Numbered from the stretch's first letter, positions 1-9,405 are shown. The stretch: 64,000 nucleotides of DNA from Actinoallomurus soli (GCF_024055715.1 NZ_JAMXMV010000024.1:36907-100906), one strand, 5' to 3'. The notes: generated by a model not told the origin, from the sequence alone. Translations and numbers: made by a program.

Positions 1-8
1 GGTCAAGT

Positions 9-1052
9 GTGCGACGCAATGTCGGATTGGTCCTGGTCGGAGTCGCGGCCTTCTTCCTCGCCCTCGCCACGCTCGTGCGGTTCTACGTCGCGAACCAGGT
101 GATCGCCGCCCCGGCGAACTTCTTCCAGCAGTCGACGCTGGAGGCCACCGGCGCCTCGTACCTCGACACCGCCACCCTCAAGATGCGCGACGGCGTGCGC
201 CTGCGGGCGGTGAACACCGTCCGCGGCGACGCGCGCGCCGCCACCAACAAGATCGCCGTGTGGGACTCCTTCACCTCCATCGAGGACCCCGCGACGAAGA
301 AGAGCGTCGAGATCCAGCAGCAGCGCGCCGCCTTCGACCGCCGGACCGGGACGCTCTACAACATCAAGGGCGCGTCGGTGGGCAGCGACACCGGCGTCCG
401 GCAGTCCGGGATCGGGACGTTCTGGCCGATCGGCGTGAAGAAGCGCTCCTACCCGTACTTCGACATCTCGACGAAGCGGACCTGGCCCGCGGTCTTCGCG
501 GGGGAGGAACGGCTCCAGGGCATCACGACGTACCGCTTCGTGCAACGGATCCCCCCGACGGTCACCGAGTCCGTCAAGGGCGGCCTGCCCGCGTCGCTGC
601 TGAAGGTGAAGAACCCCAAGAAGCTCCCGGGCTATGACAAGAAGACCGGGAACGTCGCCGTCGACCGCGTCTACGACGCGACCGTGACGCTCTGGGTGGA
701 TCCGCGCACCGGCGGCCAGGTGAACCAGGAGCAGAAGGTCCGGACCACGCTCCGCACCAAGGACGGCGTGGACCGGCTCGTCGCCGCGAACCTGGACCTG
801 AGGATGACCGACGCGAGCCAGAAGGCCCTCGCCAAGATCAACAAGGACCAGGCGCTGAAGATCACGGCGTTCCGGGCGATCGTCCCGATCGGCGGCGCGG
901 CCCTCGGGCTGGTCCTGCTCGTCGTCGGGCTCGTGCTGGCGATCCCCGGACGCGAGACGATCATTCCGCTGCCCGACGGCGCCGACGAGAGCGCGAGCAC
1001 GACGAAGGCGGACGGCCCGAGCCAGGCCGTCCGCCCTCGGTCCGGAAACTGA
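9..1052 (+). CDS. DUF3068 (PorA-like) membrane protein
   Basis: Protein of 347 aa from a GTG start only eight bases into the window, so an upstream start cannot be excluded. Residues 5-27 form an N-terminal membrane segment, followed by a long soluble domain, a second membrane segment at about 290-313 and a short polar C-terminal tail. This two-TM layout and the opening pattern (VRFYV, then PANFFQQSTLEATGAS) are typical of the actinobacterial DUF3068 family, sometimes named porin PorA family. The biochemical role is unknown; the large domain would lie outside the membrane. The gene converges on the M1 peptidase gene with a 4-bp gap, so the two share a 3' boundary but no operon. Confidence 0.85.
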   Translation: MRRNVGLVLVGVAAFFLALATLVRFYVANQVIAAPANFFQQSTLEATGASYLDTATLKMRDGVRLRAVNTVRGDARAATNKIAVWDSFTSIEDPATKKSVEIQQQRAAFDRRTGTLYNIKGASVGSDTGVRQSGIGTFWPIGVKKRSYPYFDISTKRTWPAVFAGEERLQGITTYRFVQRIPPTVTESVKGGLPASLLKVKNPKKLPGYDKKTGNVAVDRVYDATVTLWVDPRTGGQVNQEQKVRTTLRTKDGVDRLVAANLDLRMTDASQKALAKINKDQALKITAFRAIVPIGGAALGLVLLVVGLVLAIPGRETIIPLPDGADESASTTKADGPSQAVRPRSGN

Positions 1053-1056
1053 CCGA

Positions 1057-2421
1057 TCAGCCGTCGATGCGGTGCTGCGTCCAGAAGGACGTCAGGTCGG
1101 TCGAGGTCGCGGCCTGGGCCGCCGCCTTGAACTCCGCCGTCGTCGACACGCCGTACCAGTGGGACTGCGCGTAACTGCGCAGCAGGTTGGTCATCGCGGT
1201 CGTGCCGATCAGCTGGCGCAGGTCGTGGAGCGCGCACTTGCCGTAGGAGTACACGACCGTGCTGTACCGGCTGGAGTGCGCGTCCCAGTACGCCATGGAG
1301 TTGGTGATCTTCTCGGCGGACGACGCCCAGGAGACGTTGTTCCAGCAGCCCGACCCGGTGAGGCCCTGGTACAGGTCCGTGGAGTAGTCGGCGAACGCCT
1401 CGTCCAGCCACGGGCTGTTGTACTCGTCGTCGCCGACGATGCCGTACCACCACTGGTGCGCCAGCTCGTGCGCGAGCGCGGTGGAGCTGACCAGGTCCAG
1501 GACGAAGCCGGGGTACTCCATGCCGCCGAACCAGTAGCCGTTGTCCAGCACGACGTCGACCTCGCCGTACGGGTACGCGCCGAACCGCCCGCTGTGCGCG
1601 TCGATCGCGGACTTGGCCGTGCTCAGCATCGAGTTCGCCGAGCTGGAGCTGATCGAGCTCACCCGGTAGACGTTGATCTTCACGCCGTTCGGCGACGTGC
1701 CGGAGACGAGGCCGAACGGCCCGGCCGCCCAGGCGAAGTCGCGGACCTGCTTCGCGGTCGCCGTCGTGACCGTCCGGCCGGAGGAGCCGGGCGTGTCCAC
1801 CGACGTCCCGGTCGCGGGGACGCTGATCGAGCTCGGGTGGTCCAGCGTGACCGTGAAGTCACTGGCGAGGCTGTAGAACGACTCGCCGTTGTCGGTGTAC
1901 GGGTCCAGGTGCCAGCCCGACGCGTCCCGGATGGCCAGGACCGGCAGGGCGTTGCCGAGGAAGTTGTACGACCCGTCGCGGCCGAACCGGTCGACGCCGC
2001 TCGGGACCACGATGCTCAGGTCGAATCCGATCGAGCCGCTCTGCCCCTGGTTCAGCGGGCTCGGCAGGGTGACCTTCAGCGCGGTGCAGCCGACCTCGAG
2101 GGAGCCGGCGGTGCCGCCCGTGACGTTCGAGACCGTGATGGGCGTCGACGGGCAGCTGCCGTGGTAGTTGTCCCACAGCCGCAGGTAGACCTCGGTCAGC
2201 GGGGTGGCCGAGGCGTTCGTGAAGCTCACGCTCTCGTGGCCGGTCCAGGTGGAGCCGCTGGAGTTGCTGGTCAGGTTGACCGTGTACGACGGCGTCGCCG
2301 GCGTTCGTACGCTGTCCGCGAGCGTCGCGGACGGATTCTGCGGGGCCGCGGCGTGGGCCGCGCCGATCGGGGTCAGCGCCGTCGCCGCCGAGGCGACCAG
2401 CGCGAGCAAAGCCTTCTTCAA
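1057..2421 (-). CDS. Secreted M1-family zinc metallopeptidase
   Basis: Protein of 454 aa with a Sec signal peptide (residues 1-24, ending AHA). The gluzincin signature is complete: GGMEY at 299-303, HELAH at 318-322 and the third zinc ligand E341 in WLDEAF, which is the exact HExxH-18-E spacing. M1 enzymes are aminopeptidases; a secreted form of this size probably trims extracellular peptides. The start codon is TTG (2421-2419), chosen because AGGAG lies five to six bases upstream and the next residues form the signal peptide. It lies downstream of the M4 peptidase gene on the same strand, but a strong hairpin (2444-2472) separates them, so it probably has its own promoter or depends on read-through. 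Confidence 0.9.
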   Translation of the reverse strand: MKKALLALVASAATALTPIGAAHAAAPQNPSATLADSVRTPATPSYTVNLTSNSSGSTWTGHESVSFTNASATPLTEVYLRLWDNYHGSCPSTPITVSNVTGGTAGSLEVGCTALKVTLPSPLNQGQSGSIGFDLSIVVPSGVDRFGRDGSYNFLGNALPVLAIRDASGWHLDPYTDNGESFYSLASDFTVTLDHPSSISVPATGTSVDTPGSSGRTVTTATAKQVRDFAWAAGPFGLVSGTSPNGVKINVYRVSSISSSSANSMLSTAKSAIDAHSGRFGAYPYGEVDVVLDNGYWFGGMEYPGFVLDLVSSTALAHELAHQWWYGIVGDDEYNSPWLDEAFADYSTDLYQGLTGSGCWNNVSWASSAEKITNSMAYWDAHSSRYSTVVYSYGKCALHDLRQLIGTTAMTNLLRSYAQSHWYGVSTTAEFKAAAQAATSTDLTSFWTQHRIDG

Positions 2422-2443
2422 AGGAATCTCCTGGTGATGAAGA

Positions 2444-2472
2444 GGGCCCCGCGCGGGTGACGCGCGGGGCCC
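2444..2472 (-). terminator. GC-rich hairpin after the M4 peptidase gene
   Basis: A perfect 12-bp stem (GGGCCCCGCGCG with CGCGCGGGGCCC) closes a 5-base loop, starting 14 bases after the M4 stop codon. It lacks a T-run, as is usual in actinomycetes. It also sits in the leader of the downstream M1 gene, 23 bases before its TTG start. Confidence 0.75.
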
Positions 2473-2485
2473 CGATGGATCACGG

Positions 2486-4960
2486 TCAGGATGCGTTGAT
2501 GGCGACGTCGTCGATCGTGAAGCTCGTCTGCAGGCCCGAGTCCTCGGTGCCGCTGAACGATAGCGTCACGGTCTGGCCCGCGTAGGACGACACGTCGAAG
2601 GTCTTCTGCGTGTATCCGGACGCGGCGTTGACGTTGCTGTAGGTGGCCAGGGTCGTGCTGCCGACCTTGACCGTCAGCTTGTCGTAGACCGTGCTACCGG
2701 TCTCGTCCGTGTCGATGTGCAGCCAGAAGCTGAGCGAGGCGCTGCAGCCGGACGGGATCGTCACCGACTGGGTGGCGCTGTCGGTGTGGGTCGAGCCGTA
2801 CCCGTCCAGGTAGGCGAAGTAGCTGCCCGAGTGCGGGCTCTCACCGCTGCTGCTGGTGGACACGACGCCGGAGGTGGTCGTCCACGGTGCGGTGCCGCTC
2901 TCGAACCCGCCGTTGCTCACCTTGTTGCCGGGCGAGGAGCATCCGCCGCCGACCGGGTTCACGGTCCAGGTGAACGTCGTGGTGCCGGTCGCGTTCGAGG
3001 TGTCCTTCGCCGTCACGGTGACCGAGGAGGTGCCGGCCGTCGTGGGCGTGCCGGAGATCAGGCCGGTGGAGGAGTTGATCGACAGCCCGGCGGGCAGGCC
3101 CGTCGCGCTGTAGGTCAGGGCCTGCCCGTTCGGGTCGCTGGCCTGGATCTGCAGGCTCACCGCGGTGCCGACCGTGGTGGTCTGGTTGCCGGGGTTGGTC
3201 ACCGACGGGCTGCCGGGCTGGCCGGAGCAGGTGCCGGGGACCGGGTCGGAGCCGGTGACGCTGACCGCCGCCCAGGCGGCGTTCACGGTGTTGTACTCGG
3301 TGCAGTGCGCGCCGTACAGGTCGGCGGCGGCCTTCAGCGAGTCGGTCCGCGCCTGGGAGTAGTTCTCGTTGCTGTTGGCGTACGACGCGAGCGCCTTGTA
3401 CCAGATCTTGCCGGCCTTGTCGTTGCCGATGCCGGTGACCGTGGAGCTGTTGCACGTCGGGCTGTTGCCGTAGCCGTGGTCGCCGCTGCCGACGGCCAGC
3501 AGGAAGAACCAGTGGGACAGCGGGCCGAGCGAGTAGTGCGGGTCCAGCGAGCCGTTGCTGCTCGTGTAGCAGTTCGGCGAACTGCCGTCGAGCGAGGGGT
3601 TGTACATGTAGCGCAGCGGCTTGCCGTCGCCGTTGATGTTGATCAGCTCGCCCATCGTGTAGTCGGGCGTGTCCTTGGCGTTGTTCGCGTAGAACTCCAC
3701 CATGGTGCCGAAGATGTCGCTGGTGCCCTCGTTCATGCCGCCGGTCTCGCCGTTCTCACCCCAGCCGGTGAGCGCGCCGCTGACGCCGTGGCTCATCTCA
3801 TGGCCGGCGACGTCGATCTCGACGAGGGGACGGGAGTTGCCGGAGCCATCGCCGTACGTCATCTGGGAGCCGTCCCAGAACGCGTTGACGTAGGCGTTCC
3901 CGTAGTGCGTACGGGACGGCACGCCCGCGCCGTTGCCGAAGATGCCGTTACGGCCCTGGACGTTCTTGTAGTAGTCGAACGTCTCCGCCGCGCCGTAGTG
4001 CGCGTCGACGCCGGCCGAGGCCGGGTCGCTGTTGGTCCCGTTCCCGAACGTCCCGGTCGAGTTGCTGAACGTCGTGCCGGTGCCGCTCGTCGCGTGGTTC
4101 AGGTTCGTGGTGTACCCGTTGCCGTGCGACGGGTCCTTCATCGTCCACGTGCTGCCGGACTGCGTCAGGTCGATCGGCACCGTGCCGCTGTAGATCGAGT
4201 TCCCCGTGCCCGCGGTCAGGGGGCTCACGCCACCGTTCGGCGTGGCCTTGGCGCGTGCTTCGGCGGCGCGCTGCTGCGCCGGCGACAGGAACGTGTCGAT
4301 CTCGTCCCGCTTGGTCACGACCTTGCCCTTGGTCGCGTCCACCAGGACGTGCAGCACGCTCGGCGTACGGTCGGCGCGCACGCCGCGTACGACGGTCTCC
4401 CACACCAGCTGGGAGGACCGTCCGGTGGCCCACACGGCCAGGTGCGGCGTGCCGACCGAGGACACCGTGCCGGCGAGCTGCGTCCGCGAGGTACGGGCCG
4501 CGTCGGCGGCGGCGACGTGCGGCGTCGTGGACACGGCCGAGGCGGGGGTGGCCGTGTTCAGCGCGCGGTACGTGCCGCCCGGCTTGAGGTGGACGATCAG
4601 GTCGCCGCCGTAGACCGGCAGGCCGTGGAACGTCCGGTCGAACCGCACGTCGGCCGCGCCGTTCTTGTCGACCACGACCGTGCGCGGCGTGAAGGCGTCA
4701 CCCGACTTCACGTGCCCGGCGCTCTTGTGCGCCGCGAGGGCCTTACGCGCCTGGGCGACGACCTGGGCGCGGGTGGAGGGGGACGTGTTCACCGTGAAGT
4801 CGCTCGGCGTGAACGCCGAACGCCCCGCCGGCTGTGGTTTGGCGGGGGCCTTCACGGGAACCTGGGACGGGGCGGCGGTGACGGCCGGAGCCGTCAGCAG
4901 TCCGCCTGCGACGGCGATGACGGCCGTGGCCGACACCGTCGCGATGCGTCGTTTGGACAT
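2486..4960 (-). CDS. Secreted M4 (thermolysin-type) metallopeptidase with C-terminal beta-domains
   Basis: Protein of 824 aa starting at the ATG at 4960 (MSKRR). AAAGGA lies 11 bases upstream, while an in-frame longer start at 5002 would put that site inside the gene. Order: signal peptide (about 1-30), FTP/PepSY-type propeptide (to about 240), M4 catalytic domain, one putative-Ig repeat (He_PIG-like, about 585-670) and a C-terminal beta-sandwich resembling carbohydrate-binding or pre-peptidase domains. Catalytic motifs are HEMSH (387-391), the zinc-ligand Glu411 in GMNEGTSD, and GPLSH (479-483) with the transition-state His. The predicted role is a secreted endopeptidase released from its prodomain. 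It is followed by a terminator and then the secreted M1 enzyme. Confidence 0.93.
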   Translation of the reverse strand: MSKRRIATVSATAVIAVAGGLLTAPAVTAAPSQVPVKAPAKPQPAGRSAFTPSDFTVNTSPSTRAQVVAQARKALAAHKSAGHVKSGDAFTPRTVVVDKNGAADVRFDRTFHGLPVYGGDLIVHLKPGGTYRALNTATPASAVSTTPHVAAADAARTSRTQLAGTVSSVGTPHLAVWATGRSSQLVWETVVRGVRADRTPSVLHVLVDATKGKVVTKRDEIDTFLSPAQQRAAEARAKATPNGGVSPLTAGTGNSIYSGTVPIDLTQSGSTWTMKDPSHGNGYTTNLNHATSGTGTTFSNSTGTFGNGTNSDPASAGVDAHYGAAETFDYYKNVQGRNGIFGNGAGVPSRTHYGNAYVNAFWDGSQMTYGDGSGNSRPLVEIDVAGHEMSHGVSGALTGWGENGETGGMNEGTSDIFGTMVEFYANNAKDTPDYTMGELININGDGKPLRYMYNPSLDGSSPNCYTSSNGSLDPHYSLGPLSHWFFLLAVGSGDHGYGNSPTCNSSTVTGIGNDKAGKIWYKALASYANSNENYSQARTDSLKAAADLYGAHCTEYNTVNAAWAAVSVTGSDPVPGTCSGQPGSPSVTNPGNQTTTVGTAVSLQIQASDPNGQALTYSATGLPAGLSINSSTGLISGTPTTAGTSSVTVTAKDTSNATGTTTFTWTVNPVGGGCSSPGNKVSNGGFESGTAPWTTTSGVVSTSSSGESPHSGSYFAYLDGYGSTHTDSATQSVTIPSGCSASLSFWLHIDTDETGSTVYDKLTVKVGSTTLATYSNVNAASGYTQKTFDVSSYAGQTVTLSFSGTEDSGLQTSFTIDDVAINAS

Positions 4961-5033
4961 GAGCGGGGAAATCCTTTCGCCAAGGGGGTGGGCCCGCGCC
5001 ATCGCGGGCAGGCGGAAGGGGCAGGGTCTCGGC

Positions 5034-5048
5034 CCTCCGGTTCGGAGG
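5034..5048. promoter_or_regulatory. Inverted repeat upstream of the M4 gene
   Basis: CCTCCG-GTT-CGGAGG is a perfect 6-bp-arm inverted repeat lying 74-88 bases before the M4 start, in the gap after the LAL regulator gene. It could be an operator for a protease regulator or a weak hairpin. A second small repeat, GTAGGG-AAAT-CCCTAC (5105-5120), overlaps the regulator's stop codon. Confidence 0.3.
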
Positions 5049-5116
5049 ACCTTGCGCAGAGTGTCCGATTCCGTGGGGAAGCTGAGAAGACCCTTCAGAC
5101 AGCCGTAGGGAAATCC

Positions 5117-8071
5117 CTACGCCGGGCGGTCCGCCGCGCGCGGGCTCGTGACGGCCCGGGTCAGGCCGACGCGGGACCGCACGCCGAGCTTGCGGTACGA
5201 CCTGGTCAGCGCCGCCTCGACCGTCTTGATGCTCACGAACAGCCGGGCCGCGATCTCCCGGTTCGTGGCGCCCTCGGCGACCAGCGCGGCCACGCGGCGC
5301 TCCATGCCGGACAGCGCGCGCAGCGGGTCGTCGTCCCCGGCCGCCGTCGGCACGCCCAGGTCGAGCCGGTCCAGTTCGGCGGTCACCGCCGCGATCCAGG
5401 GCGCGGCCTTGGCGCGCAGCAGCACCCGGCGGGCCCCGTGCAGCGCCTCCCGCGCCGCCGGAACGTCCCGCGCGCGCAGGTACAGGCGGCCGAGCTCGAG
5501 GCGGGCCCGCCCCTCCTCGACCGGGTAGGGGAGCGCCGCCTGGGCCCGTACCGCCCGCTCCAGCGCGGGTACGGCTCCGTCCAGGTCCCCGCGCGCGGCG
5601 AGGACCAGGGCGGCGGCCCGGTCCAGGGCGGCCAGCACGCTAGGCCGGCCCAGCCGGGCGGCCTGCCGCCTCGTCTCCTCGATCAGCTCGTCCGCCTCCG
5701 CGACCTCCCCGATCGCCGCGAGCGCCTCGGCGAGGTCGGCGTGCCAGCGCCGCAGGCCGGGCTCGGCCAGGCCCTGCGCCGCCTCCATCGCGCGGACCCG
5801 GCGAAGGGCGGCGACGGCCCCGGCCGGGTCGCCGCGCAGCAGCCTGATGTGCCCCAGCGCGTGCAGCGTCGTCGGCAGGAACAGCAGGTCCCCGTCGTCC
5901 TCGCTGTGCCCGACACCGCGTTCGGCGGCGGCCAGGCCACGGTCCACCGAGCCGCCCGCGGCCTCGGCGAACGCGACCGCGCACCAGGCGGGCCCCTGGC
6001 TCAGCTCGCTGTCCTGCGCCAGCCGCAGACACTGGTAGGCCAGGTCGAGGCCCCGGTCGCAGCGGCCGCGCGCGGTCTCCACGTGCGCGGACCCGTACAG
6101 GCACATGAAGAGGCTCTCCACCGCGCCCCGCTGGCGCACCGCGTACGTCAGCGCGCGCAGTTCGGCGCGCGCCTCCTCCAGCCGGTCGTGCAGCAGGTGG
6201 TGCTTGTGGCGCAGGTACACCGGGCCGTTGTGGCCGAGTCGGATCGCCGGATCCTGCGGGCCGGCCAGGGCCCGCGCCATGGTCCGCTCGGCCTCCGGCG
6301 ACCCGATGTGGAACTCCGCCAGGGCCTGTTTGGCCAGGGCGAGCAGCTCCGTGCTGCGGTCGCCCGCCTCGGCCGCCAGCCGTGCCGCCGTCGCCGCCTC
6401 CGCGCGGGCCTGCGGCGCGGAGCCCTTGACCAGCCAGGCCCGCCAGGCGAGGCGGTAGTGCAGCGGCGCGAGCAGCGCCGGGTCGTCCCGCGCGTCGGCC
6501 AGCGCGCGCGGGAACACCTCGTCGAGTTCGGCGAGGGCCTGCCCGCACGAGTCCAGCAGCACGATCCACGCCCGCACCCGCTCGGCGGGCGGTACGGCCA
6601 CCGCCAGGACGTGCTCGGCGATGCCGCGCGCCATCGCGAACTCGCCGGCGGCCAGCGCGTCCTCGGCGGCGGTGAGCCGCAGCCCCGGCTCCGCCTCCGG
6701 CTTGGTGGTGCGCTCGGCGGCCAGGAGCCCCAGCCGCGCGGCGGCGGCACGGGCCCCGCGCCGGCGCGCCGCGGCGGCGGCCTCCGCGAGGGTCTCGGCG
6801 ACCTGGGCGTCACGGCCCGGCGCGACCACGGCGAGGTGGTGCGCGCGTTCGACCGGGTCGGTGACCGCGTCGGCGAGGGCCGCGTGGGCGGCGAGCCGGT
6901 CCCGCTCGGCCGACTCCGCGTACAGCACCGCCGACAGCAGCGGATGCGTGAACCGGATGACGTCCCCGGGCGCGACGATCCCGGCGTGCCGCGCCTCGGC
7001 GATGTCCGCGGCGGCCTCCGGCCGGCCCGCGGCGCGCAGCAGCGCGAGCGTCGGCCGCGCCGCCGCGCCGGCGACGAGCAGCGTCTGGCGGGCGCCGGAG
7101 GAGAGCGCGAGCAGGCGCCCCATCATCAGCGTGCGCAGCCCGTCCGGCACCGGGAGCGGCGCCGCCGGATCGAGCGGCTCGTGGTGGTCGGCGAGCGCCC
7201 GGCCCAGTTCCAGCGCGAAGAAGGGGTTGCCGTCACTGGCCCGGTGCACTTTGGCCAGGACCGGACGGGGCAGCCGCAGGTCGGCGAGCAGCCCGCCGAT
7301 CTCCGCGGTCGTCATCGCGGGCACGGGCAGGGTCAGCACGGGCGGTGGGCACAGCCCCGGCGGATCCTGCGGCTCGCCCGGGCCCGCGCGCAGGCCGACC
7401 AGGGCGCGCAGGGGCAGCCCGTCGGCGCGCCGGGCGATGAAGGCCAGCAGCTCCGCGCTCGGCGCGTCCAGCCACTGCGCGTCGTCGACGACGAGCAGCA
7501 CCGGCGCGGCGGCGCAGAGCGTACGGAAGGCCGCCAGCACGGCGACGCGCAGGCCGAGGACGTCGCGCTCGCCGACCGGGTCGTCGCGGCGCAGCAGCGC
7601 CGCCTCCAGGACGTCCCGCTGGTGCTTGGGGAGCGTGTCCAGCAGATCGTCGCCGGTCTCGGCCAGCAGGTCGATGAGGCCGAGGAACGGCAGGTGCCGT
7701 TCGGTCGCCGACAGGGAGCAGCGCAGCACCCGGTGATCGGTGAACTCCTCGGCCAGTGCCGCCAGCAGAGTGGACTTGCCGATGCCGGCGGGCCCGGTCA
7801 GGACGACGCTGCCGCCCACGGCGAGGTGGTCGCGGGCGCGGGCGAGAAGAGGGGCGCGGTCCACCAGCGCGGGCGGCGAGAGCTCGCCGATCCGCGCCTG
7901 CGCCGGTGGGAGCGGTGGCGGTTCGCCGACCCGCGCCTGCGCCGGTGGGGGCGGTGAGGGTTCGCCGGCCCGCGCCTGCGTCAGGGCAGGCGGCGACGGT
8001 CCCCTGACCTGCGGCCGCGCTGCCGCCGGCCGGGAGGCCGTTCCATTGGCTGATCCGAACGGATCGGTCAT
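5117..8071 (-). CDS. LAL-type transcriptional regulator: AAA ATPase with LuxR HTH
   Basis: Protein of 984 aa, the usual size of large ATP-binding LuxR (LAL/MalT-like) regulators. A P-loop (GPAGIGKST, 93-101) and a Walker B segment (VLLVVDDAQWLD) begin a STAND-type ATPase, followed by several hundred residues of Ala/Leu/Arg-rich helical repeats (TPR-like). A LuxR-type HTH ends the protein (about 915-970; GATNREIAARLFVSIKTVE). The ATG at 8071 has GGAGG ten bases upstream. The N-terminus carries an unusual Pro-rich tract with three 13-residue repeats (about 28-66), encoded by a 39-bp minisatellite. The effector and target genes are unknown; the adjacent secreted peptidase genes on the same strand are plausible targets but this is a guess. 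Confidence 0.9.
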   Translation of the reverse strand: MTDPFGSANGTASRPAAARPQVRGPSPPALTQARAGEPSPPPPAQARVGEPPPLPPAQARIGELSPPALVDRAPLLARARDHLAVGGSVVLTGPAGIGKSTLLAALAEEFTDHRVLRCSLSATERHLPFLGLIDLLAETGDDLLDTLPKHQRDVLEAALLRRDDPVGERDVLGLRVAVLAAFRTLCAAAPVLLVVDDAQWLDAPSAELLAFIARRADGLPLRALVGLRAGPGEPQDPPGLCPPPVLTLPVPAMTTAEIGGLLADLRLPRPVLAKVHRASDGNPFFALELGRALADHHEPLDPAAPLPVPDGLRTLMMGRLLALSSGARQTLLVAGAAARPTLALLRAAGRPEAAADIAEARHAGIVAPGDVIRFTHPLLSAVLYAESAERDRLAAHAALADAVTDPVERAHHLAVVAPGRDAQVAETLAEAAAAARRRGARAAAARLGLLAAERTTKPEAEPGLRLTAAEDALAAGEFAMARGIAEHVLAVAVPPAERVRAWIVLLDSCGQALAELDEVFPRALADARDDPALLAPLHYRLAWRAWLVKGSAPQARAEAATAARLAAEAGDRSTELLALAKQALAEFHIGSPEAERTMARALAGPQDPAIRLGHNGPVYLRHKHHLLHDRLEEARAELRALTYAVRQRGAVESLFMCLYGSAHVETARGRCDRGLDLAYQCLRLAQDSELSQGPAWCAVAFAEAAGGSVDRGLAAAERGVGHSEDDGDLLFLPTTLHALGHIRLLRGDPAGAVAALRRVRAMEAAQGLAEPGLRRWHADLAEALAAIGEVAEADELIEETRRQAARLGRPSVLAALDRAAALVLAARGDLDGAVPALERAVRAQAALPYPVEEGRARLELGRLYLRARDVPAAREALHGARRVLLRAKAAPWIAAVTAELDRLDLGVPTAAGDDDPLRALSGMERRVAALVAEGATNREIAARLFVSIKTVEAALTRSYRKLGVRSRVGLTRAVTSPRAADRPA
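7882..7998. repeat. 39-bp tandem repeat (three copies) inside the LAL gene
   Basis: Copies start at 7882, 7921 and 7960, each with the core TCGCCGAnCCGCGCCTGCG in slightly varied form. The period is a multiple of three, so the reading frame is kept and 13-residue units of the type PPPPAQARVGEPP result. Copy number is likely to vary among strains. Confidence 0.85.
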
Positions 8072-8234
8072 CCGTGCTGGCCCTCCGGGCTCGCTCCAAC
8101 GTAGGAGCCCCGAGCGGGCAAGCTAACAATCGGTCATACCGCCGTCAACACCTCTGGTTGGGATGTTCTTCGTATTCGTCTGCTACGCGTTCCAGTGTGC
8201 GAGCCCGGACATCACCCGGGGCTTCCGAGGAAAC

Positions 8235-8258
8235 CTAACTAGAACCTGTTGCAGTTAG
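8235..8258. promoter_or_regulatory. KstR-like palindrome
   Basis: TAGAACCTGTTGCA (8240-8253) matches every fixed position of the KstR consensus TNNAACNNGTTNNA known from mycobacteria. Flanking CTAACT (8235-8240) and AGTTAG (8253-8258) extend it with the same centre to a 24-bp imperfect palindrome in which 9 of 12 pairs match. It lies 27-50 bases before the GTG of the flavoprotein gene and about 165 bases before the LAL gene start. Confidence 0.55.
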
Positions 8259-8284
8259 CTGTCGCGGCACCTATGGTCGGGACT

Positions 8285-9397
8285 GTGCGGACACGGGTAA
8301 CGGAACTCTTCGGCATCGAATATCCGATCTTCGCCTTCAGCCACTGCCGCGACGTCGTCGCGGCGGTCAGCCGCGCGGGCGGCATGGGCGTCCTCGGCGC
8401 CCTCTACTTCACCCCCGAGCAGCTGGAGACCGAGCTGGCGTGGATCGACGACCACGTCGGCGGCAGGCCGTACGGCGTCGACGTCGTCATGCCCGCCAAG
8501 TACGAGGGCGCGGACCTCGGTGACGCCGGCGAGCTGCTCTCCAAGCTGCAGGGCATGATCCCCGAACGCCACCGGCAGTTCGTCAACGACCTGCTGGAAC
8601 GTCACGGCGTCGACCCGCTCACGGAGGAGGGCGCGGGCCACTACCTCCTCGGCTGGACCGACGCCACCGCCCGCCCCCAGGTCGAGGTGGCGCTGAAGCA
8701 CCCGATCGCCCTCCTGGCCAACGCGCTCGGGCCGCCCCCGGCGGACGTCGTCGAGCAGGCGCACCAGCACGGCGTGAAGGTCGCCGGCCTGGCCAGCAAC
8801 GCCCGCCACGCCAGGAAACAGGTCGAGGTCGGCGTCGACATCATCGTCGCGCAGGGCACCGAGGCCGGAGGCCACACCGGCGACGTGGCGACGATGGTCC
8901 TCATCCCCGAGGCCGTCGACGCCGTCGGCCCGGACACCATCGTGCTGGCCGCGGGCGGCATCGGCCGCGGCCGTCAGGTCGCCGCCGGCCTCGCGCTCGG
9001 CGCCGAGGGCGTCTGGACCGGCTCGATCTGGCTCACCGTCGAGGAGGCCGACACCCCCGAGGCGTCCCGCGACCGGCTCCTCGCCGCGACGTCGCGTGAC
9101 ACCGTGCGCTCCCGCTCCTGGACCGGCAAGCCCGCACGGATGCTCAAGACCGCCTGGACCGACGCCTGGGAGTCCCCGGAGTCGCCCGGCACGCTCCCGA
9201 TGCCGATGCAGTTCATGCTCATCTCCGACGCGCTCCGGCGGATCAACCGCGCCGGCGCGGGGGAGCTGACGACCTTCCCGGTCGGCCAGATCGTCGGCTC
9301 GATGAACCAGGTCAAGACCGCCTCCCAGGTGATCTACGACCTCATCGAGGAGTACGTCGAGACGATGGAACGCCTGAACGCCCTCACCGAATCCTGA
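8285..9397 (+). CDS. Nitronate monooxygenase / 2-nitropropane dioxygenase-like flavoprotein
   Basis: Protein of 370 aa when started at the GTG at 8285 (MRTRVTELFGIEYPI), the usual N-terminus in this FMN TIM-barrel family. Earlier in-frame TTG (8249) and ATG (8273) codons lack ribosome sites, and the TTG lies inside the palindrome at 8235-8258. Family landmarks are AFSHCRDVVAAVSRAGG near the start, IVAQGTEAGGHTGD in the middle, and the FMN-phosphate loop around VLAAGGIGRGRQVAAGLALGA. Members oxidise nitronates or act as uncharacterised flavin oxidoreductases; mycobacterial relatives occur in sterol catabolism (IpdC). The KstR-like site suggests a lipid or sterol role, which is inference. Confidence 0.82.
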   Translation: MRTRVTELFGIEYPIFAFSHCRDVVAAVSRAGGMGVLGALYFTPEQLETELAWIDDHVGGRPYGVDVVMPAKYEGADLGDAGELLSKLQGMIPERHRQFVNDLLERHGVDPLTEEGAGHYLLGWTDATARPQVEVALKHPIALLANALGPPPADVVEQAHQHGVKVAGLASNARHARKQVEVGVDIIVAQGTEAGGHTGDVATMVLIPEAVDAVGPDTIVLAAGGIGRGRQVAAGLALGAEGVWTGSIWLTVEEADTPEASRDRLLAATSRDTVRSRSWTGKPARMLKTAWTDAWESPESPGTLPMPMQFMLISDALRRINRAGAGELTTFPVGQIVGSMNQVKTASQVIYDLIEEYVETMERLNALTES

Positions 9398-9405
9398 CCA
9401 CCGGT

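Noticed and set aside
4961..5002. N-terminal extension of the M4 peptidase (MARAHPLG...)
   Set aside because: A good AAAGGA ribosome site lies inside it, and the signal peptide is best when started at 4960.
2717..7957. A 1746-codon open frame on the plus strand
   Set aside because: It lies opposite the M4 peptidase and LAL genes, is extremely rich in Arg, Gly, Ala and Val without any domain, and is an artefact of third-position GC bias.
8249..8284. TTG or ATG as start of the nitronate monooxygenase-like gene
   Set aside because: The TTG lies within the KstR-like palindrome and neither codon has a ribosome site; the family normally begins at MRTRVTEL.
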